The notes: generated by a model from the sequence alone, not told the origin. DNA of 64,000 bases from Lingula anatina (GCF_001039355.2 NW_019775414.1:62001-126000); one strand, 5' to 3'; counted from the stretch's first letter, positions 44,465 through 60,180 are shown. Made by a program: numbers and translations.

Positions 44465-47400
44465 TTTGTGTAGACATGTAATGTTTTATAATTTTTTATT
44501 TTAGTTTTTTTGTATTTTTTCACTTTCTTCCGTTTTGCTTTTTCTTTTTACAATAATGCCTCTTTTTCCTAGGTATTCCCATGTTAATTGGCACATTTCC
44601 TGGGTGGGGGTTAAATAAAACTCATCGCAAACAGCTGGGTGTAATCTTTTAATTTAGTAATAATGTCAAATGATATTTCATGTTATTTAAAAAAGATGAC
44701 CTAGAGGCAACTGCAATGAGACTTTAACACCTTGCGCCATTGTGAAAGTAACAGCAGACTTTGTTGGCCTGACAAATAACACGGATGAAATTAAGCTGCA
44801 TGCGTGTAATAGCGGCTGAACGTTCTATTGATTTTTTGTTTTGTGTATCTTTCCTATAGGCTGCAGCCTAAGCGGCATGCATTTGTATTGATCTTCTTTG
44901 GAGAGCACTACTAGAACAAGCCGTGTAACAAGTGGAAGTGGATGGTAATGTCTTTATTCCCCTATGTGAGGTTTTAAGCACAGGAGAGAACAGTAAGAAC
45001 TGATTACTGCATCAACCAGGCAGCACTTCAGGGTTATACAGTGTAGATTTAGGTAGGTTGCTTTTGTGTGCGAGTGGTGTGGTGAGACTTAAACAGGTAG
45101 AAAACTTCTGTGTATCATTGGTCTGTTGTGCAGTTGATATCTCATTTGCGTGGCCATTGCCATGCAGTCATATGCAGTGTCACAGCATCTGTCCAGGTAT
45201 TGGTGGGTGTGGCTGCATGTTGATCAGTTTAATCTATATACTCCAATTCATCTGGAGTGTTTTTGTTATATATGGCTTAATTATCTGGAGCAACATGAAC
45301 CAAGTTATTATGCATTGAATCTGTGTCAATAGTAATGGATGGATGAAGATTATTTTTTAATTGCTATTGTCATTCTATTTTGGATATAGGACAGGCAGAT
45401 TTGTGTATATATTTTATCTGTAACGAAGTGTAATATGGCCTTGTGGTTATGAATTGTGTACTATGATTGGTAGGTATTAGAACATAGCAATTGGTTAAAA
45501 CAATGGTTATTTCCGTGTTCCATTATCAGTTAACTAATAAAATGATTGTATGACTTTTACAGGTACATCTTAAAAGGTTTTTGCTCCTGAAGGGACCTAT
45601 TACAACAATTTTATAGAGTTCAGTATTAATTGTGTGATACATCTTGAATTCATATTGCATGGTGCATTTGTTAGTGTTTGTGTACGGTATGTACATTGTT
45701 TGATTGTAGACTAGATTGAAGGGTACATCTAAGTAAATTATCAACTTATTAGATGTGCTTTTTGTATGTGAAATAAAGATAGTTGTTAGTCAGTCTCATA
45801 GGAGTATACTACTTGTATACAGGTGATGCATTTATCTGAACTTTTCATATGGAGCAGCAGTTAAGGCTACAAAAGACTTCTTCATCTCAATGGATAATGA
45901 TACATAAATGATAGGACAGTTTTTTTGCCAGTCTATGCATATTGTGAGCAGTATTGTGTCATATAAGTACAGGTGTAGAGCCTTGGCAACTCCTTTATTT
46001 CATATGACCTTGGCTTACTGAAACAGCAGCTCTCCATTTAGCAAGATTTACCTTTTGTTGTTCAATGGATAAGGTGTTTGTATAGGAAAGTGAGAGGAAT
46101 GCTAACAACACACAACATACACCAAACAAGACTAGTGAACTCATCTCCACAGGCAATGTAGTAAAGCTGCCTCTGTTTGTTGAAGCTATTTAAAGCAAAT
46201 AGAGAATAATCTTTTTATTTGATGTCTCTTTTTTCATGTTGGCTGAACGCCAGAGAGACAACTTTTTTTAGGTTTCATCACATATACACTATAGTTTGAT
46301 TTGTGAGCTTTGTGAATGAAAATGTCCATGGTGTTATCGAGATTAATAAAATGTTTTATAAAGAATAGGGGATAGAAAGTAGAAACCATATTTACGTGTA
46401 TGGACATGTACTCATAGAAAGCAGTATGTTCTGTGTCTTGACACTCAATATTTACATTGTTAGTTATTGTGTTATTTACATGTTCCCATTGGAGTTTATG
46501 GATAATGGTTATGATCTATAGATGAAGAAAAGGAAAAAAATCTAGTGTGAGCAGCAGTTCCAGAATATGATGAAATGAATATTATCTCATGCATCAGGTA
46601 TCAGTTGTGAAAAGAACTGAGCAATTTACAGAGAATTAGTCACAGGCTTCTCTTTTTGGCAAACCTGAGGGAGATGAGTGTTCAGTAAGAAAAAACATTT
46701 TGGAATTGTGTATCTTTTTTTTTATGTATAACATCACCTGTTTTTGGCACGTAAGATAAGCTGTGTAATATATATATATGTTGATGTTTGCATTCATATA
46801 ATAAGAGGTATAGAAATAGGAAAAAAACAACAACAAAAAAACCCTTTTAGCCATATCTATATATGTTGTTAGAGTAGAGGCAAATGCATTCAAGGGAGTG
46901 AACTTATTGTGCTATGACAGAAACATGCAAGCATGCATGAAAATAATGCAAATTACTCGACTTGCAGGGTAGATAAAAAGTGTGATAACACTTTCATGGA
47001 ATGGTGTGGCCAACAGGGATGGTAGACATTGTGGATATCAAGTTTAGAAATTTATTGCATATGTGATCATTAACTTGAAAAAATTTCTTTAATTTGATTG
47101 GTAAAAGCATTGTTGACATCAGAGGTGGAGCCAGAATTTTGAAAAGAGAAGGATGTTTGATGGGTGTTTACTTTTATACTCAGTCTGTATCTAATTTTTC
47201 CCCCTCACATTTCTCTCCATCTAATTCCACACCTGGGAAGCATGCAGCGTGTGTAGAGATTTTGGATATAAAAGCTGTTTCCTTCGTCATTCAAGGATAG
47301 AGATAAAGGTATTTATGATTCATTGCATATACTCTTGTATGATTAAAATGATCTAAAATCATAAGTCTATGTGAATGCATAGGCATATCAGATATCTCTT

Positions 47401-50400
47401 CCAACTTTTTTATGACAAGTACTTCAGAGGAGCGTTTTATATTTCAAACTTCAATATGAATTCATTTATCTCCAGCATTTCACTTCAAAAGATGCAAAAT
47501 GTTGCAGTATACCTCTTAATAATGCCACAAAGTACTTGTAAGTCACTCAAATGACCCATGGGTGCAGGGTATGCATTACTAAAATAAACCCATAAACCTC
47601 TTTTGACACCTTCTTTCTATAGATAATTATCTGTTGCAAAAATATATGTGATTTATCACTGTATTGCATTCTGTATTGCAAACAATACTTGAGCACCTAG
47701 TGAACCCATAACAAATATGCATAGAATATTTGCATATACTTCAGGTAGTAAAGTTCATGCAAACAGGAGGTTTTGCCTCTTAATTTCAGAGATGGCAAAT
47801 GGAAAGATCTTTTGACTAGCTTTGTATATCTTGGGTCTTGGTATTTGCATAGGCTATAGGATGAACAGTTTCAGCAAACAGATAATGTTGTAGTAAAGAA
47901 GACACCAGGGAGCAGTCACTCTTTGTTTTATGTATGAAAATATTGCATTTGCATATCCATCAGGTAGTGTATAGGGTTTTCATGTGCCTAGTCTGTGCAT
48001 TTAATTATATTGTTTAAACATGATTTACATTAAAACTATGCATTCTGAAAACTGTTAAGATCCACACACTGTTTCTACATTCCTATACTTGGCGTAATCT
48101 CAGCACTTTTACAGTTATTTACTGTACACTCATTACCTCATTCTTAGTATATGCTTATCATCCATGTACTAGACTGACTATGAAGTCTTGTGCAAATAGA
48201 TAACATTGTCTCTCAATGTCAAAGATGACAGCATGGAGTGGTATGGGCTAATCCTGTGGTTATAACATTGAGATGACACTTGGCTTACCATGGTGATAGA
48301 GGAATTATTGATCATAAATAAAGAGCAACTCTCAAGTGATTTTTCATTCAGAAGTTTATAATTGGCCACAAAATCAGTGAACATTGAATTGTTTGCTGAA
48401 ATGGAAATTATAAATTGTATGATTATTGGTTGGTTTACAATGATTTGATTATATGATTGAATGTAACAGGTTTAGTAAAAAAAAAAGAGCAATTTTTTCT
48501 CTTTCAGTTATCGTTTAGTGAAAATAGAAGAAAATTAAATTTCCTAATGTTTCAAATGCAGTTGACTATATTGATAACTGAACATTTAGCAACAGAAACC
48601 ATGTTTAGCAATTTTCTTTCGTATGCTCCAATGTCTGTCACAGATTCATGTCCGGTCATAAACATGTATCAAATGGTCTGCGAAGTAACAAGTAAAATTA
48701 ACAAAACCATGGATCATGAAAAAGACATATAAGTATCTATAAGAAGTGCAGACAACTGTACAGACCTATGATATTTTAGGTGTCTGATCAATTTAGATAG
48801 CCAGTGGTAAATGTGGTAGAAAAAATGTGTTTAGTGTGTTCAGTCTTTAATCAGACATAAAATAAGGACAAAAAATTAAGAAGTCGGATCTAGCAGTTTG
48901 GAATAAACACAACTACATAAAGACAGTATATACCTCTGCCCTGTAAATATCTAATAAACAAAGTTAAAGGCTTTCTTTTTTTAATGTAAACACACCAATT
49001 GTATTATATTTGGACTGGGTTACATAAATTGATTTAAAAGTGCTTGTCACAAGACTGCAAGGATCTTTAACAGATATTGATTTCAGAATACAACACCTAA
49101 TATTCTTTCAATTGAAATGTCCCAGGATTGTTTGAGTGGTGTTACCTTTCATGGCTGTCAGTCTGGAAGGTTATTTGTGAAGTGAGGAGTAAAATGTGGA
49201 CTTGGGAGTCAGGACAACATTGATTTTTTTCTTAAACCTGAACTGTTAACAAGTCAAATATTAATTGAACATACATATATAGTGGTTGTCTTTCGAATAT
49301 ATTTGAACTTAATCCATCCTTCTCTTAATTAACCCACATTGGCTGTGTATTAAATAAGATATGAAATAGTTTGAAACAGATTCAATTTCCATCTCAATTC
49401 ATAAAAAATGGATATATAGATTTTTTTACATGGCCAAGTATTGTTTTTGCAGCTGAAAAAAACTCTACTTCAAAATATTGAAATATGACCTGCAGATTGT
49501 GGCAAATTTAAGGTTCAACCTTACTGATTCTACCTTTCAAATGGATGCCTACTAAATAAATACTGATGTGGTTTCCGTCTATGCTAATACAGGCCTAAAA
49601 GGTGCTGATGATACCTGTAATTGATTTAGGTGAACAAATTGAAGCTGTTGACTACTGTTCACTAGTGTATCAATAATTGAATTTGAAGTTATATTCTTGA
49701 AAAGAGGGGAAAAAACAATGGATCTGGTGCCTGCAGTTTGCATCAGAAAACTTAATTAGTTAATTAGTCTGTTACGGATATTGGGAATTAAGGGGATATT
49801 CCTTGAAAATTCAGTTTGATCTAGCTGGAGGTGTTTTAGACAAATTGACGTTATCATCAGGTGCACTATTGCCAGAAGACAGTCCAAAACTGTGCATTAT
49901 CAATCGTTTTCAGTGATGTTTTGTAATAATTTGCCAAATAGTTAGATATTGATCATAAGAACAAATGTTAATGATGAACTAAGCAAGTGGGGAACTTACT
50001 GGAAAAAAGGTCAAATGATATTTATTCAAGTTAAATATGAACTAGCTGTTAATGTTCTGTTCCAAAGTTTCATGTTTTATGCACATTTTTATGGTGAGTG
50101 CTACTTTTTAAATTCAGGTTTAAAGAATTAGGATTTATAATGAATAGATATAAGGTTTAGTATGAAAGAACATGTTAGCGTTATAAGTGCAAATTGTTTT
50201 TTAATGGAAAATGTGAAGTAAAATATACCGACATGTCTTTGATGTGCCACATGGAGCTTTAATAAAAAACACCCTGTGAAAATATTGTTTCAAAAATAGA
50301 CTACACTGGGGAGGAGATTTTTCTTTTTATGTGGGAAAGGCAACATTTTTACATTTGCGCTATTCATTTGTTTTCTGTAGCATACTATCATGATGAATAT

Positions 50401-53247
50401 AGTGAGCAGTTGTGGCTTGGCTGGTAACAGCTTTTCAAAACAATAGTTTAACAAATATCTTTATGTAGAGGATATGACAGCAGTTTTAGGAAAATGATTC
50501 TTGACTTAAAACTGATGAAACAATACAGAATAATATCTAGTTTAACTTCATGCTGTCTGGGGGTGGGGGTGGGGGGGTGGGGGGGAACAAAAGCTACATG
50601 TAAAATCCGAAGGTATAGATTACTGTCTTTTAGAGATAAATTAATATTAGATAGATTTGTAAAGCAGTTGCTGTTCTAATTTTGTAGTACTTTCAAGTTG
50701 AAAAGAATGTTTTTTCAAAGAAAATTATTTTTTGGTGATAGCTTCTGTAAGCATTATAATATTTTTTGAATCAGTTTTTTTTGTTAAGGCATAACTGGGT
50801 AAAAAAGTTCAAACTCGTGTTCTTAAGGTCCATGATATCCATAACACAAAAAAACCCGACTAAAAAATCTGCTATAAAATTTTTTGTGCAACAAGTGGTA
50901 CACTTGAAATTCAATTTGCTGCCTCATTCCATATATGAACCAGAAGTTCACCTGCCATGCAGTGTTATAAATAGGAAATCCAAGCCCTATTTATCACTCT
51001 TCCACTTATAACTTAAGATATGTGAACAAAATAAGCCCTGGTCTAGACTTTGTACAATTTGACATAACAAAATAAAAGCTAAGCTGATTTACTTGAGATA
51101 AGATACAAATGCGATAGCCTGGAATTCCAGAACAGGAACAATTTAAACTTTAAAAAGTTCACAAAGTTATTTTTTGTTTTTTTTTAACAGAAAATTGAAA
51201 AACAAACATCCTTTTGTAGAAACGAAGTATGTTTTAAATCTTGTTTTTTGGAGGAGGTGGGGGAGGGTGGGGGTGGGGATTGTCACTTCTTGTTCTTTTG
51301 ATTCAAGTCTAATTGATACCGTACAGATCAAATTTGTTTCAGTAAACATCTGTTTGTATTGGAGAACTGCTTTCAAAGATTCCTTTTAAGTTTTTAGCAC
51401 CAAGCAGTGTTGAGTATATTTTGTAATTAATGGCATATTGTGTAAATATGTGTATTCAGCATTTCATCATAGTTTCTTTTAGTTCAGACAATAAATTATA
51501 GACCCAACCCACTTGTTGAAATAATCCTTGTTGCAGTGGGGGTAATGTCAGACAACTGGCTGTGTTAACCACAAGCACAGCTGGGTTTTTGTTTCTGGGA
51601 TAGTTCATTTACTATTTTTTTACTGCTTTTTTGTTGAGTTATGGTCCTGTTTTAAAAAAAAGAAATATTAAAGAGTCTATCCCTAGTTGTAACATATTTT
51701 AATACACCATATGTTAATAATTAGTTTTTTATTCTGATACTGTACTAGTGTAGGTTTAAATATGTTATCTTTTTAGGAAATTACCTTTGACTCAAACATG
51801 TATCCAAAACAGTATCCATAATTAAAAGAAAAAAGAAATTGACCTGTCCGGGTTAGAACATTTTCCTTTTACCAGGAACACATTCTGTATGTGTTATTCA
51901 AAGGTGGATTCTATTCATTAAGATTGGAACTCTGTACAAGAGAGTAATCTGAAACCACTGCTAACAGCTGGTTGGCAAGTTGAAACAAGGCAGCCATCTT
52001 GGCACAGAGCAGCACACGAGTGCTTGCAGCAGCAGACACATTGTTTAATAAGGTGAGAACTGATTGTCACAGTTTAAGAGGTCATTCTTAGGTTAGTTAT
52101 TACAAAGATATGTAAGTGAATGAATTATGCTTGTGTCATATTAAACAGTTGCTGTGTTGATGAGTTGAGAGTTTTTGAGGAGGTCAGTACAAGTGGTATA
52201 TGTTCTTTAAAGGGTAGCTCCAGTAGAAATATTTCAAGAGTATGGGGATTCATATTCATTCTTTTAGATGGTTTTGATTTTTGGTTTTGGTTGAAGCTCA
52301 CTTTCTCTTGTAGAAAATATATTGGTGTTTTTATTTATGTATATACATGATAACCAGAGTAAGACTGCAATTTTGAGAATGGAGTCTTGTAAATAGGTAT
52401 TACTTAAATTTATTTAAAAATTTATCCATATGATTACATGTATTTGTTTAAGGCAATTGTATTTTATTCCAGCAGGATTTGTTCAGTAATAGTTGCTTAG
52501 AAAAAGGAAGTGTACTGATGAAATAAACCTACTACATATAGTATAAATATTTGATTGTCTGGAATTGCTTCTCCAACTGATTGCCATGTTCAGGTTCTAA
52601 GTGCTTGTGATTGGAGACATATACTAAAGGATGAATCATCAAAAGAAACATCCTGAATAAATCTGCAGATTTCCCTGCAGGATATATATACTATATATAA
52701 TACCCGGTACATTGAGAAAACTTAAAAAGTAAGCAGATATTGATAAGTCAATGACCTTGGACATAAATGATAGTAAAACTGCTTGTACGTGCCTGAAGCA
52801 TCTCCCTATTGCCACTATATTGTTGTCAAGGTCAGATTGATTTCCCATATTATGTCCAGAAGTACATGCAGTTCAAATTGATCATTTGCTGTTGCCCATT
52901 TTATGGTGGTCTTATGAGAGAAGATCTCAAGAGATTAGAAAAGAACAGCCCATCTGACATACTACGCTATGACCTCATTGCAGGAATAATATTTTTGTGC
53001 ACTTGAGTGGGGCTATTTGGATGTAAATGTATTTAGAAGGTCTGGTTATGCCTGTACATGTAGCCCAGAGCATTCATCAATACTTTGTTTAGTGACGTAA
53101 CATAATCAGATAGCATTTTAGGAATTGCTGGTGGTACAATATTGGGGGTTAATGAGAGCACTGTGTCAATAGGTTAAACCCATTTTGGGTTGATAGTGAA
53201 TTATCTATTACAGGGAGATTGATTTGGTTGTTTGATTTGGTTTTCAG

Positions 53248-53284
53248 GTCACAGAATTAGTTGACCTAACTGGGTCTGTGTTAG
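53248..53284 (+). other. Candidate 37-nt exon
   Basis: Flanked by TTTGGTTTTCAG and TTAG|GTAAGT. One frame is open: VTELVDLTGSVL plus one base. Both splice sites are near consensus. Could be a microexon of the suspected + strand gene. Confidence 0.25.
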
Positions 53285-56200
53285 GTAAGTTCTGTTTGGA
53301 GTACCCCAAGTTTCAGTGTTTTCTGAAAACTCGTATATTTTATCAGTACGCCTATGCCTTTCCAGTCAGCTGGCAGGGTAACAGTGATCGGTGATTGTTT
53401 GCTCGGTAGAGGTCAGTTACTATCAATACTCTGAAGCTGATGGTAAAATGTAAGGCTGTTTTAGAGAATGTTCAGCTGATGTCTCTGACATTTCTCTTGT
53501 ATAAAGTTGAAATAATGGACACTTAAGTGAATTACCAAAGTTGCCCATGACGTCAGAAAACGTCATTTGAGCTAAGAAGAAAAAGAAGACAGACAGAAAG
53601 AGGTTTTAGATACCTAGAACCCATTTGGACTTTATTTCCGTGGGCTAAAGTATAGAACTGAATTCAGACGGAAAAGAGTGTTTATTATGTTGGTGCCATG
53701 TAAGATGTCAGAGCCCTTGTGAACTGCCAGGTGTTTACATTTCTTGGAATTATTAGCACCAGTTAAGCCATTGAAGATAATATTGCTCACAATGCTGGGT
53801 AGGTTTAGGTAATTGTATTAGTCCTAATTAGATTAATTGTTTTGAAAAAGCAGGAATGCATGCTTCCTGCACTGAAATGCAGCAGTGATCATGTACCATG
53901 GCAGCAAAACAAAGCCTCTTGGTTTATTTAAAGATAAAAGGATTATTGAAAAAACTCAAGTGGCTTTACTTTGCAGTATGCCCATTTGATTTGTGGCCAT
54001 AATAGTGGACAAGGTGAGTAACTTGCATCAGCAAGTTATCCCAATCCTATTTTTTATGTCTGATAGTTGCAAAAAAAGGAAAAAAAAAGGAAAAAAAAAA
54101 GGAAAAAGAAGAACCTGCTGGGTTACACTGAAGTGGGACATGGTATTGTACAAATCTGATTTGTTCTGTAAGAAACTGTTGTGAACACACACAAATATTG
54201 TATTTCTAGTCGAGTTGGAACTATCAAACTTAGTACCTCCCATCTGATGCGTCAGGCCTTCCATTTATGATTTGCTCATTAAAGGAAGGCATTGATTTAA
54301 CAGCCGTGACTGAGGTCCATGACAGACAGGACAGCTTAGGATATGAATTTCCTACTTTTGTGAACCAATGATAAAGAGAATGAGGTTGGCCCAACAAGGA
54401 TGGAAACACTGCCTAAGACAAAGAATGTAGATGAAAGGGAACGGAGTATGTAAAGTACTATAGGTAAGCAAATTGGTGGGAGTCTTATTTATTGGTGGAT
54501 ATGTACGGTCAGAGATGGATAAACTAGACAAATAGACCGAAAACAAAAAAAAAAGGGGGGGTCAGAATGTATGTACTGTAAAGTGTCGCTGCAGTTTACT
54601 ATATTGGGCTGCATACTAGTAGTCCCTTATTGAAGATTTAAGTTAACACTTGGACTTTTTTTGGAATCTTAGAATTGTCAGTGGTGGGTGAATGTTGACC
54701 ACTGAATGACCCATGCATTGACCAAAGCATTGGTCTGGATCAGATATTTGGTGATAAACTATTCTGAGAACAGGTGGATGCTTGGCTTTTAGGCATACAG
54801 GTGGACTGAAGGCTCTGGGTTGAAATATGTGTATGCTTGTGCATGCACATTGCCCGTGCATGCGTGCTTGTGTTTGGCTGAATACATGTTGCTGACCAAT
54901 GTTGGCCGAATTGTCTCTATGAGAAACTTTGACTTTATGCTGTGTCTTCATAGTACAGGTATATGTCTAGAAGTATTTAGTGCTCAGTAGGACTTACCGG
55001 TATTAGATGAGAGGTGAGTGCACACACCCAGGTAATAGGGAGTTTTCCAGTTCAGATGTACATAGATGTGCAAGGTAAACTGAAGAAGCCAGGTAAGAAA
55101 TAAAGATGAATGGGAGTTCTGTTTACATGTACATGTTATGATGTACCTGGTGGTCTTATCCATGTGATTCATAACGAGGAGAGAGTTTTTGGCCCAGAAT
55201 TTGGAATGTTTGTTGTCATCTCATTCTGTTCTACAGTATAGACTGTATTGACTCTGTCTTGTCAGAGGGAAGACGGCTGATATGTTGCCAATTTAAATGA
55301 GAAGGAATATGTAAGGTTGCATACATACTTTGCTATGAATGAATTGCACTGTTAAACATGTGCCAAGGCCTCCGATTCGTTATTTTGTTGAATATGACAG
55401 ATTGTTTTGCTGTAGAATGTAAGACATTCATGATGAGATGCTGCTTGTGATAGGCTGGTCCATTGACAGTTGGTGGTATTAGGATATTTGTGAAAATGAT
55501 GCATGATTGAACTTGTGGCTGGGCTTTTTATTCATATGACAGAATGGAAGCTGTTTGGGATGATGAAAAATGATGATATGAGGTACGCTAGTATATCTTT
55601 GAGTTGGATGGCAATATCCTTCAGTCAAAGTAACAAGAAATATGAAGACAGTGCTGCATTCATGGTAATTATGATGAATGAGTGTCTGTTAGTTTACATG
55701 AGAGACTGATGAAAGAATATGATTTTGACCTAGAATATGAAATGTTAATGATGAGTCGATCTGTCTGTATGTATACATATTTAGGCTGGTATTCTCGGTA
55801 GACGAGATATTTTGAGATGCTGGTATCAGACAGTGGGATAGGAGATTGTAAATGTTACATTTTTGCAAACATTCCCGCTAGGAAGGTGTTCACACCACCA
55901 TTTATATTGTCAGGTGAGTTGTTTGAAGACATGGATAGTTATCTATGTCTTAATAGGTTAATCTTGCATGTTTACTTTAAAAACAATCGATTCCTAGTAG
56001 TGCATCTTTTATTTTATAATAATAAGAAATCTGTGTAGGAATTTTCATTCTTAAATGAATTCTTGCTATGTATTGGTGAAAACTTCGCATGGATTGAAAT
56101 AATTTAAATTCCTTGAAACAGCTTGCTTAAATCAGTGAATTATTTTGTTTAACTTCTTGTATGACTTTTGATTATTAATTTTTTTTTTCAAAATTAACCT

Positions 56201-57696
56201 TTTAAACCCAGAAGTCCACTTTGCTAAACCTTGCAATAAGCTGCCGGCATATTGCCATTTGTAACCCAACATATAAAGTTTTTTCATTTGTAACATAGCT
56301 TGTCCAAGTTTGTAGTCACATGTTGCTAGGAGGATGTTCTTTAAAACAATAGAAGTCTGCTGAGTAATCCTTCCTTGTCTGTTTTTGGCAGTGTTATAAG
56401 TATATATATACATTATTGGCAGTTAATAAGATTTTTTAATATAATTGAAATACCAGATATTTTGGCAGTCATTTAGCAACGCTTTTGTATTCAGATTCAT
56501 TTATAATGTAGTTTGGACAATATTGATGTTATTTTAGACTTACAAATACAAACATTTCTCTAGATTTTGTTAACTACATATCAATATGTTTTTTTTTCGG
56601 TTATGTCAGCGATGTTTATTTTGGCAATTTTTTATCCGTCTCTGTACTGACACTTGGCAGTTCATGCAGCATATTTTATACATCACATCAGTTCCATGTA
56701 TCAAGATTTATAGTTCTACATGAAACAGTGTATAGTTAAAAAATGATTATCTGTTGTTAGTGGCAAAAATACTGTATGCCAGTGCAGTTTTACAAAGTGC
56801 AACACATCACAGTGTATTTCCAGTGCTGCTCTTTTTATGGGTACATGAAGCACTAGTACTGTAGAGGTTTCTGAGAAGGTGCCTTCGGTGCTAGGCAACT
56901 CTGATATTTATGTGGGTGTTAATGTGGTTAAGCAGTTTTTCTTTTGTTCTTAAGCAATAAAAATCCAGTGTTGGTATGGGGTTTGAGTCTAATATACATG
57001 GCCTTTGTATGGGTAGAAAAAAACTCGAAAGGACTGTTTACACTGGCCATGTGGACTGCAGCAGAGATGCTCCAGTATCAGTGCTAGTGAGTCTTGTTTG
57101 TTGTCTGAAGAAGCCAAAGAAATAAACAAGAAATTGATTGCATTACGTCAGCTGACTCTTTACATTTATACAGACTATAGCAGGGACATCTTGTATGCAA
57201 ACCTGATTTGAAATGAGTGCAAACCAGGGAGGGATTTTGCGTGAGGGATTTTTCACAATTTGGTTTTGTGTAAATGTGATATTGCACTAATTACCTAGGA
57301 GTAAGTGGCCATGGAAACAATTGCCTATATCATTTATTTAAAACCAGCAGTGTAATTAAGATAATATAATGAGCATTTAGAAGGTAGTTATTTAAGTGAA
57401 AATAACTGAATGACAATAACTGGAATAGGGGTAAGTAAATAGGGATAAGAAATGAAATATTAAGGTGTTGCAGTGCCACAGCTGTTGGTGTTGTTTCTTA
57501 ACATTTGAATAATTTATTGAAGAAGTTTTTTTCTAGGATTTTTACTATTTAATTTCTTTCTTGCATCATCATAGATACATGTATGATAGAGTGTGTCACT
57601 GTTTATTTTTGAGAGGCTAAGAAGCATTTTGTAGCAATGACCATGCTGAAAGATAATTAAGAAAGCTCATAAACTTATTGCTTTTATTTATTTTAG

Positions 57697-57762
57697 GTGG
57701 TAGTCCATAGAAAGCAAATTGGCCTGAAGAATAGTTAGAAGAAGTGTCCAACAAGGAATGAG
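57697..57762 (+). other. Candidate noncoding exon
   Basis: 66 nt between TTTATTTTAG and AATGAG|GTATGT. All three frames have stops, so it would be UTR or noncoding RNA. Confidence 0.2.
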
Positions 57763-58496
57763 GTATGTCAACAATGCAGGCAATGTAGTTTAGAGAAATA
57801 TGCAAAATTTTCTATAAAAAAAATAATATTTAATGCTTAAATAATTTTAGCCAAAGCATTACAATGAGCGTTTCACTTATTTTAAAATTTGTGTTTATAA
57901 TTTATTTTATAATAATATAGATAACACTTAAAGTATACTAGTACTGACGTGATATATCTACTGTATGTAAAAATTGAGTGTCATTTATTAGATGAGTCAT
58001 ATCCTTGTATGTTTAATTAATTCATTTGAAACCATAATGCAGCAGACTGGGAAGCCACAGTCTCTGTATCTGCTAGAATATGATACAAAATCCCATCATA
58101 GATAATAACATCAGTAAAGTTTTAGTCTACACAAATATCTTCACATAATATTTTCTCTAAAATTTTGTCAAAAATTAAAATTACCAAAACAAAACAAAAC
58201 AAGAACAAATTATTTCATATATAGCCTTCAGTTAACACTACCTTGATTGTGTAGTTGTCTGATTCATAAACTAAATATGACATCATAACAACTTAATTAT
58301 GAGGTACACTTCATTCCAAGCTAGTCGTTCCAACCCATTCCATGCAGACAGGAAAAGGAACTTTATGAATTCTATTATCAGTGAAGATGGATAAATGCCA
58401 TTGTTTAGACTACTTCACAAACTACTTATTGAGGCACAGGTACAGATAACATTTGGGGTACATCTATAGATAATCACTGGTCTTTTTGTTTAACAG

Positions 58497-58616
58497 GAAA
58501 CCTACAGCCAGCGTTTAGTACAGTATTCTCTTGAGGGGGGTCATAGAGATAATGAAGTGCACGACTCATGTGATATCAGTGTTGGCAAAACACAAAACCC
58601 AGCCAAAGATTATTAG
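58497..58616 (+). other. Candidate terminal exon
   Basis: Follows TCTTTTTGTTTAACAG. One frame is open for 39 codons: ETYSQRLVQYSLEGGHRDNE, then VHDSCDISVGKTQNPAKDY, TAG. Less AT-rich than its surroundings. Not recognised. Confidence 0.25.
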
Positions 58617-59944
58617 GGTTTTTGATTAGGAGAGAGTTGAGCTAGGGGATTGATCATTTAATGTGTTCCTGGATCAATGTGAGCTGATTTTGTACAACTG
58701 AGCACCAGGAAAAGTTGGGTTTGAAGCAGTTTAAAGAAAGGTAATCATCAGAAACATTTTGAAAGGAAGGCATTGTAGACTGCAGAGTAAAATCCATGAT
58801 TAATGCCTGGGATGTAAGAATACAGAAGGATTTATCATTGATCTGAGTCTGGATTTGAGCAGATTCATCAGACTTGTTGACAAATGACAGGGAAGTGGAG
58901 TTTCTGAATGGAACTCATTTGTTGGGAAGTTATGCCAATGGAAAATTACTAGATCGAGTGAATAAGTAAAAAGTGAAAGTTTTGCTGGGACTATCATTTG
59001 GGCTCTAGAGGTAAGATGACATTTAATGTATCATATATTTAGTAGGTTCTCTTTTTCCTGTTATGTTAGCTGATGGCTGATGCATTTAATAAGTTATTTG
59101 AAAATAAGTTGTTTTTCATGTCTTAAATGTGAAAAAAGGAAAATATATCCTGGCACAAAAGTTTTTTTTTACCACCAGTACACGTTTCTTCATTTAGGTT
59201 AGCAAATGGAGCCAAAAGATAAAAAAGTCTAAACAATTGAGCATATCCAATTTTCTCTTGTGAAAAATACACAAATCCTGCCCTATGTTATACGCTTCCT
59301 TGATTCAAGAGATAAAAACATTGATTGCCTCTACAGTCATTGCATTTTACTTGGTAACATGGGCAGCTCAGATTGATTAAGTAAACGAAACATAATTTGA
59401 AGCAACTCTTCCATGTGAGCTTACAAAATATGTTTACTGTTGCTTGCAATTGATAGATTTTCTCCCATGTTGTGTGCATTTACTTTTCATGGCCCGTGAC
59501 ATAAGCTTAAGCTGCGTATTTGTACACAGTCATGTTATTTAGAGCAGGTAGTGAAAGGAAAGTTAATGATATTAGATCACAAGGGAAAATATATATATGT
59601 ACTTACTCGAATAAGGAAGTGATGTTTGAGATCTAGTGATCACCTTTATTTCATTAGGACACATACATGTAGATAGTACATTTTGATTTTGCAGAAGAAC
59701 ATAACACTGAAAGGTGTGTTCCTAAAAAGACCAAATAATTAAGTTATTACTATATAAGTTTTTGCTAAAGGATATAACCAAAAAAAAAAAAAAACTCATT
59801 TAACTGAAGTCACTATTGATCAGTGACAGATTAACAAATTACACAACCTGTCCTTGCCCCCACCCACCCCAAGCCCACTCTGACCACAGGGTTTTCCAGT
59901 AGTCTGTTACAAAAATGTTGAAAGCTCACAGTGTGATTTTGTAT

Positions 59945-60180
59945 AGTATTATAGTGGGCTGTTTTATTCTTTTCTAGCCCTTAGCGGCGCTATATTCCAG
60001 CCACCTTTAATAATTACGTCATTTCCAACCGTGCTCCATACATACCTACTTATAACGGGTCATCTGGGTGACTCCCTATTGCCACCATGTCCATGACGTA
60101 ATTATCAAACATAGCAAAAAATGTATCTTTTCACTTAATTTTATACTTATTTTGAAGAGGAATAAAGTATTATAGTGGGC
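59945..60180. mobile_element. Insertion flanked by a 15-bp direct repeat
   Basis: AGTATTATAGTGGGC occurs at 59945-59959 and 60166-60180, bounding 206 bp. Inside, TAATTACGTCAT (60011-60022) is inverted at 60093-60104. The flanks look like a long target-site duplication, as left by retroposition. No tRNA-like promoter was seen. Confidence 0.5.

Noticed and set aside
45058-45318. Hydrophobic 86-codon frame resembling membrane helices
   Set aside because: T-rich sequence gives hydrophobic translations by chance; no conserved motif.
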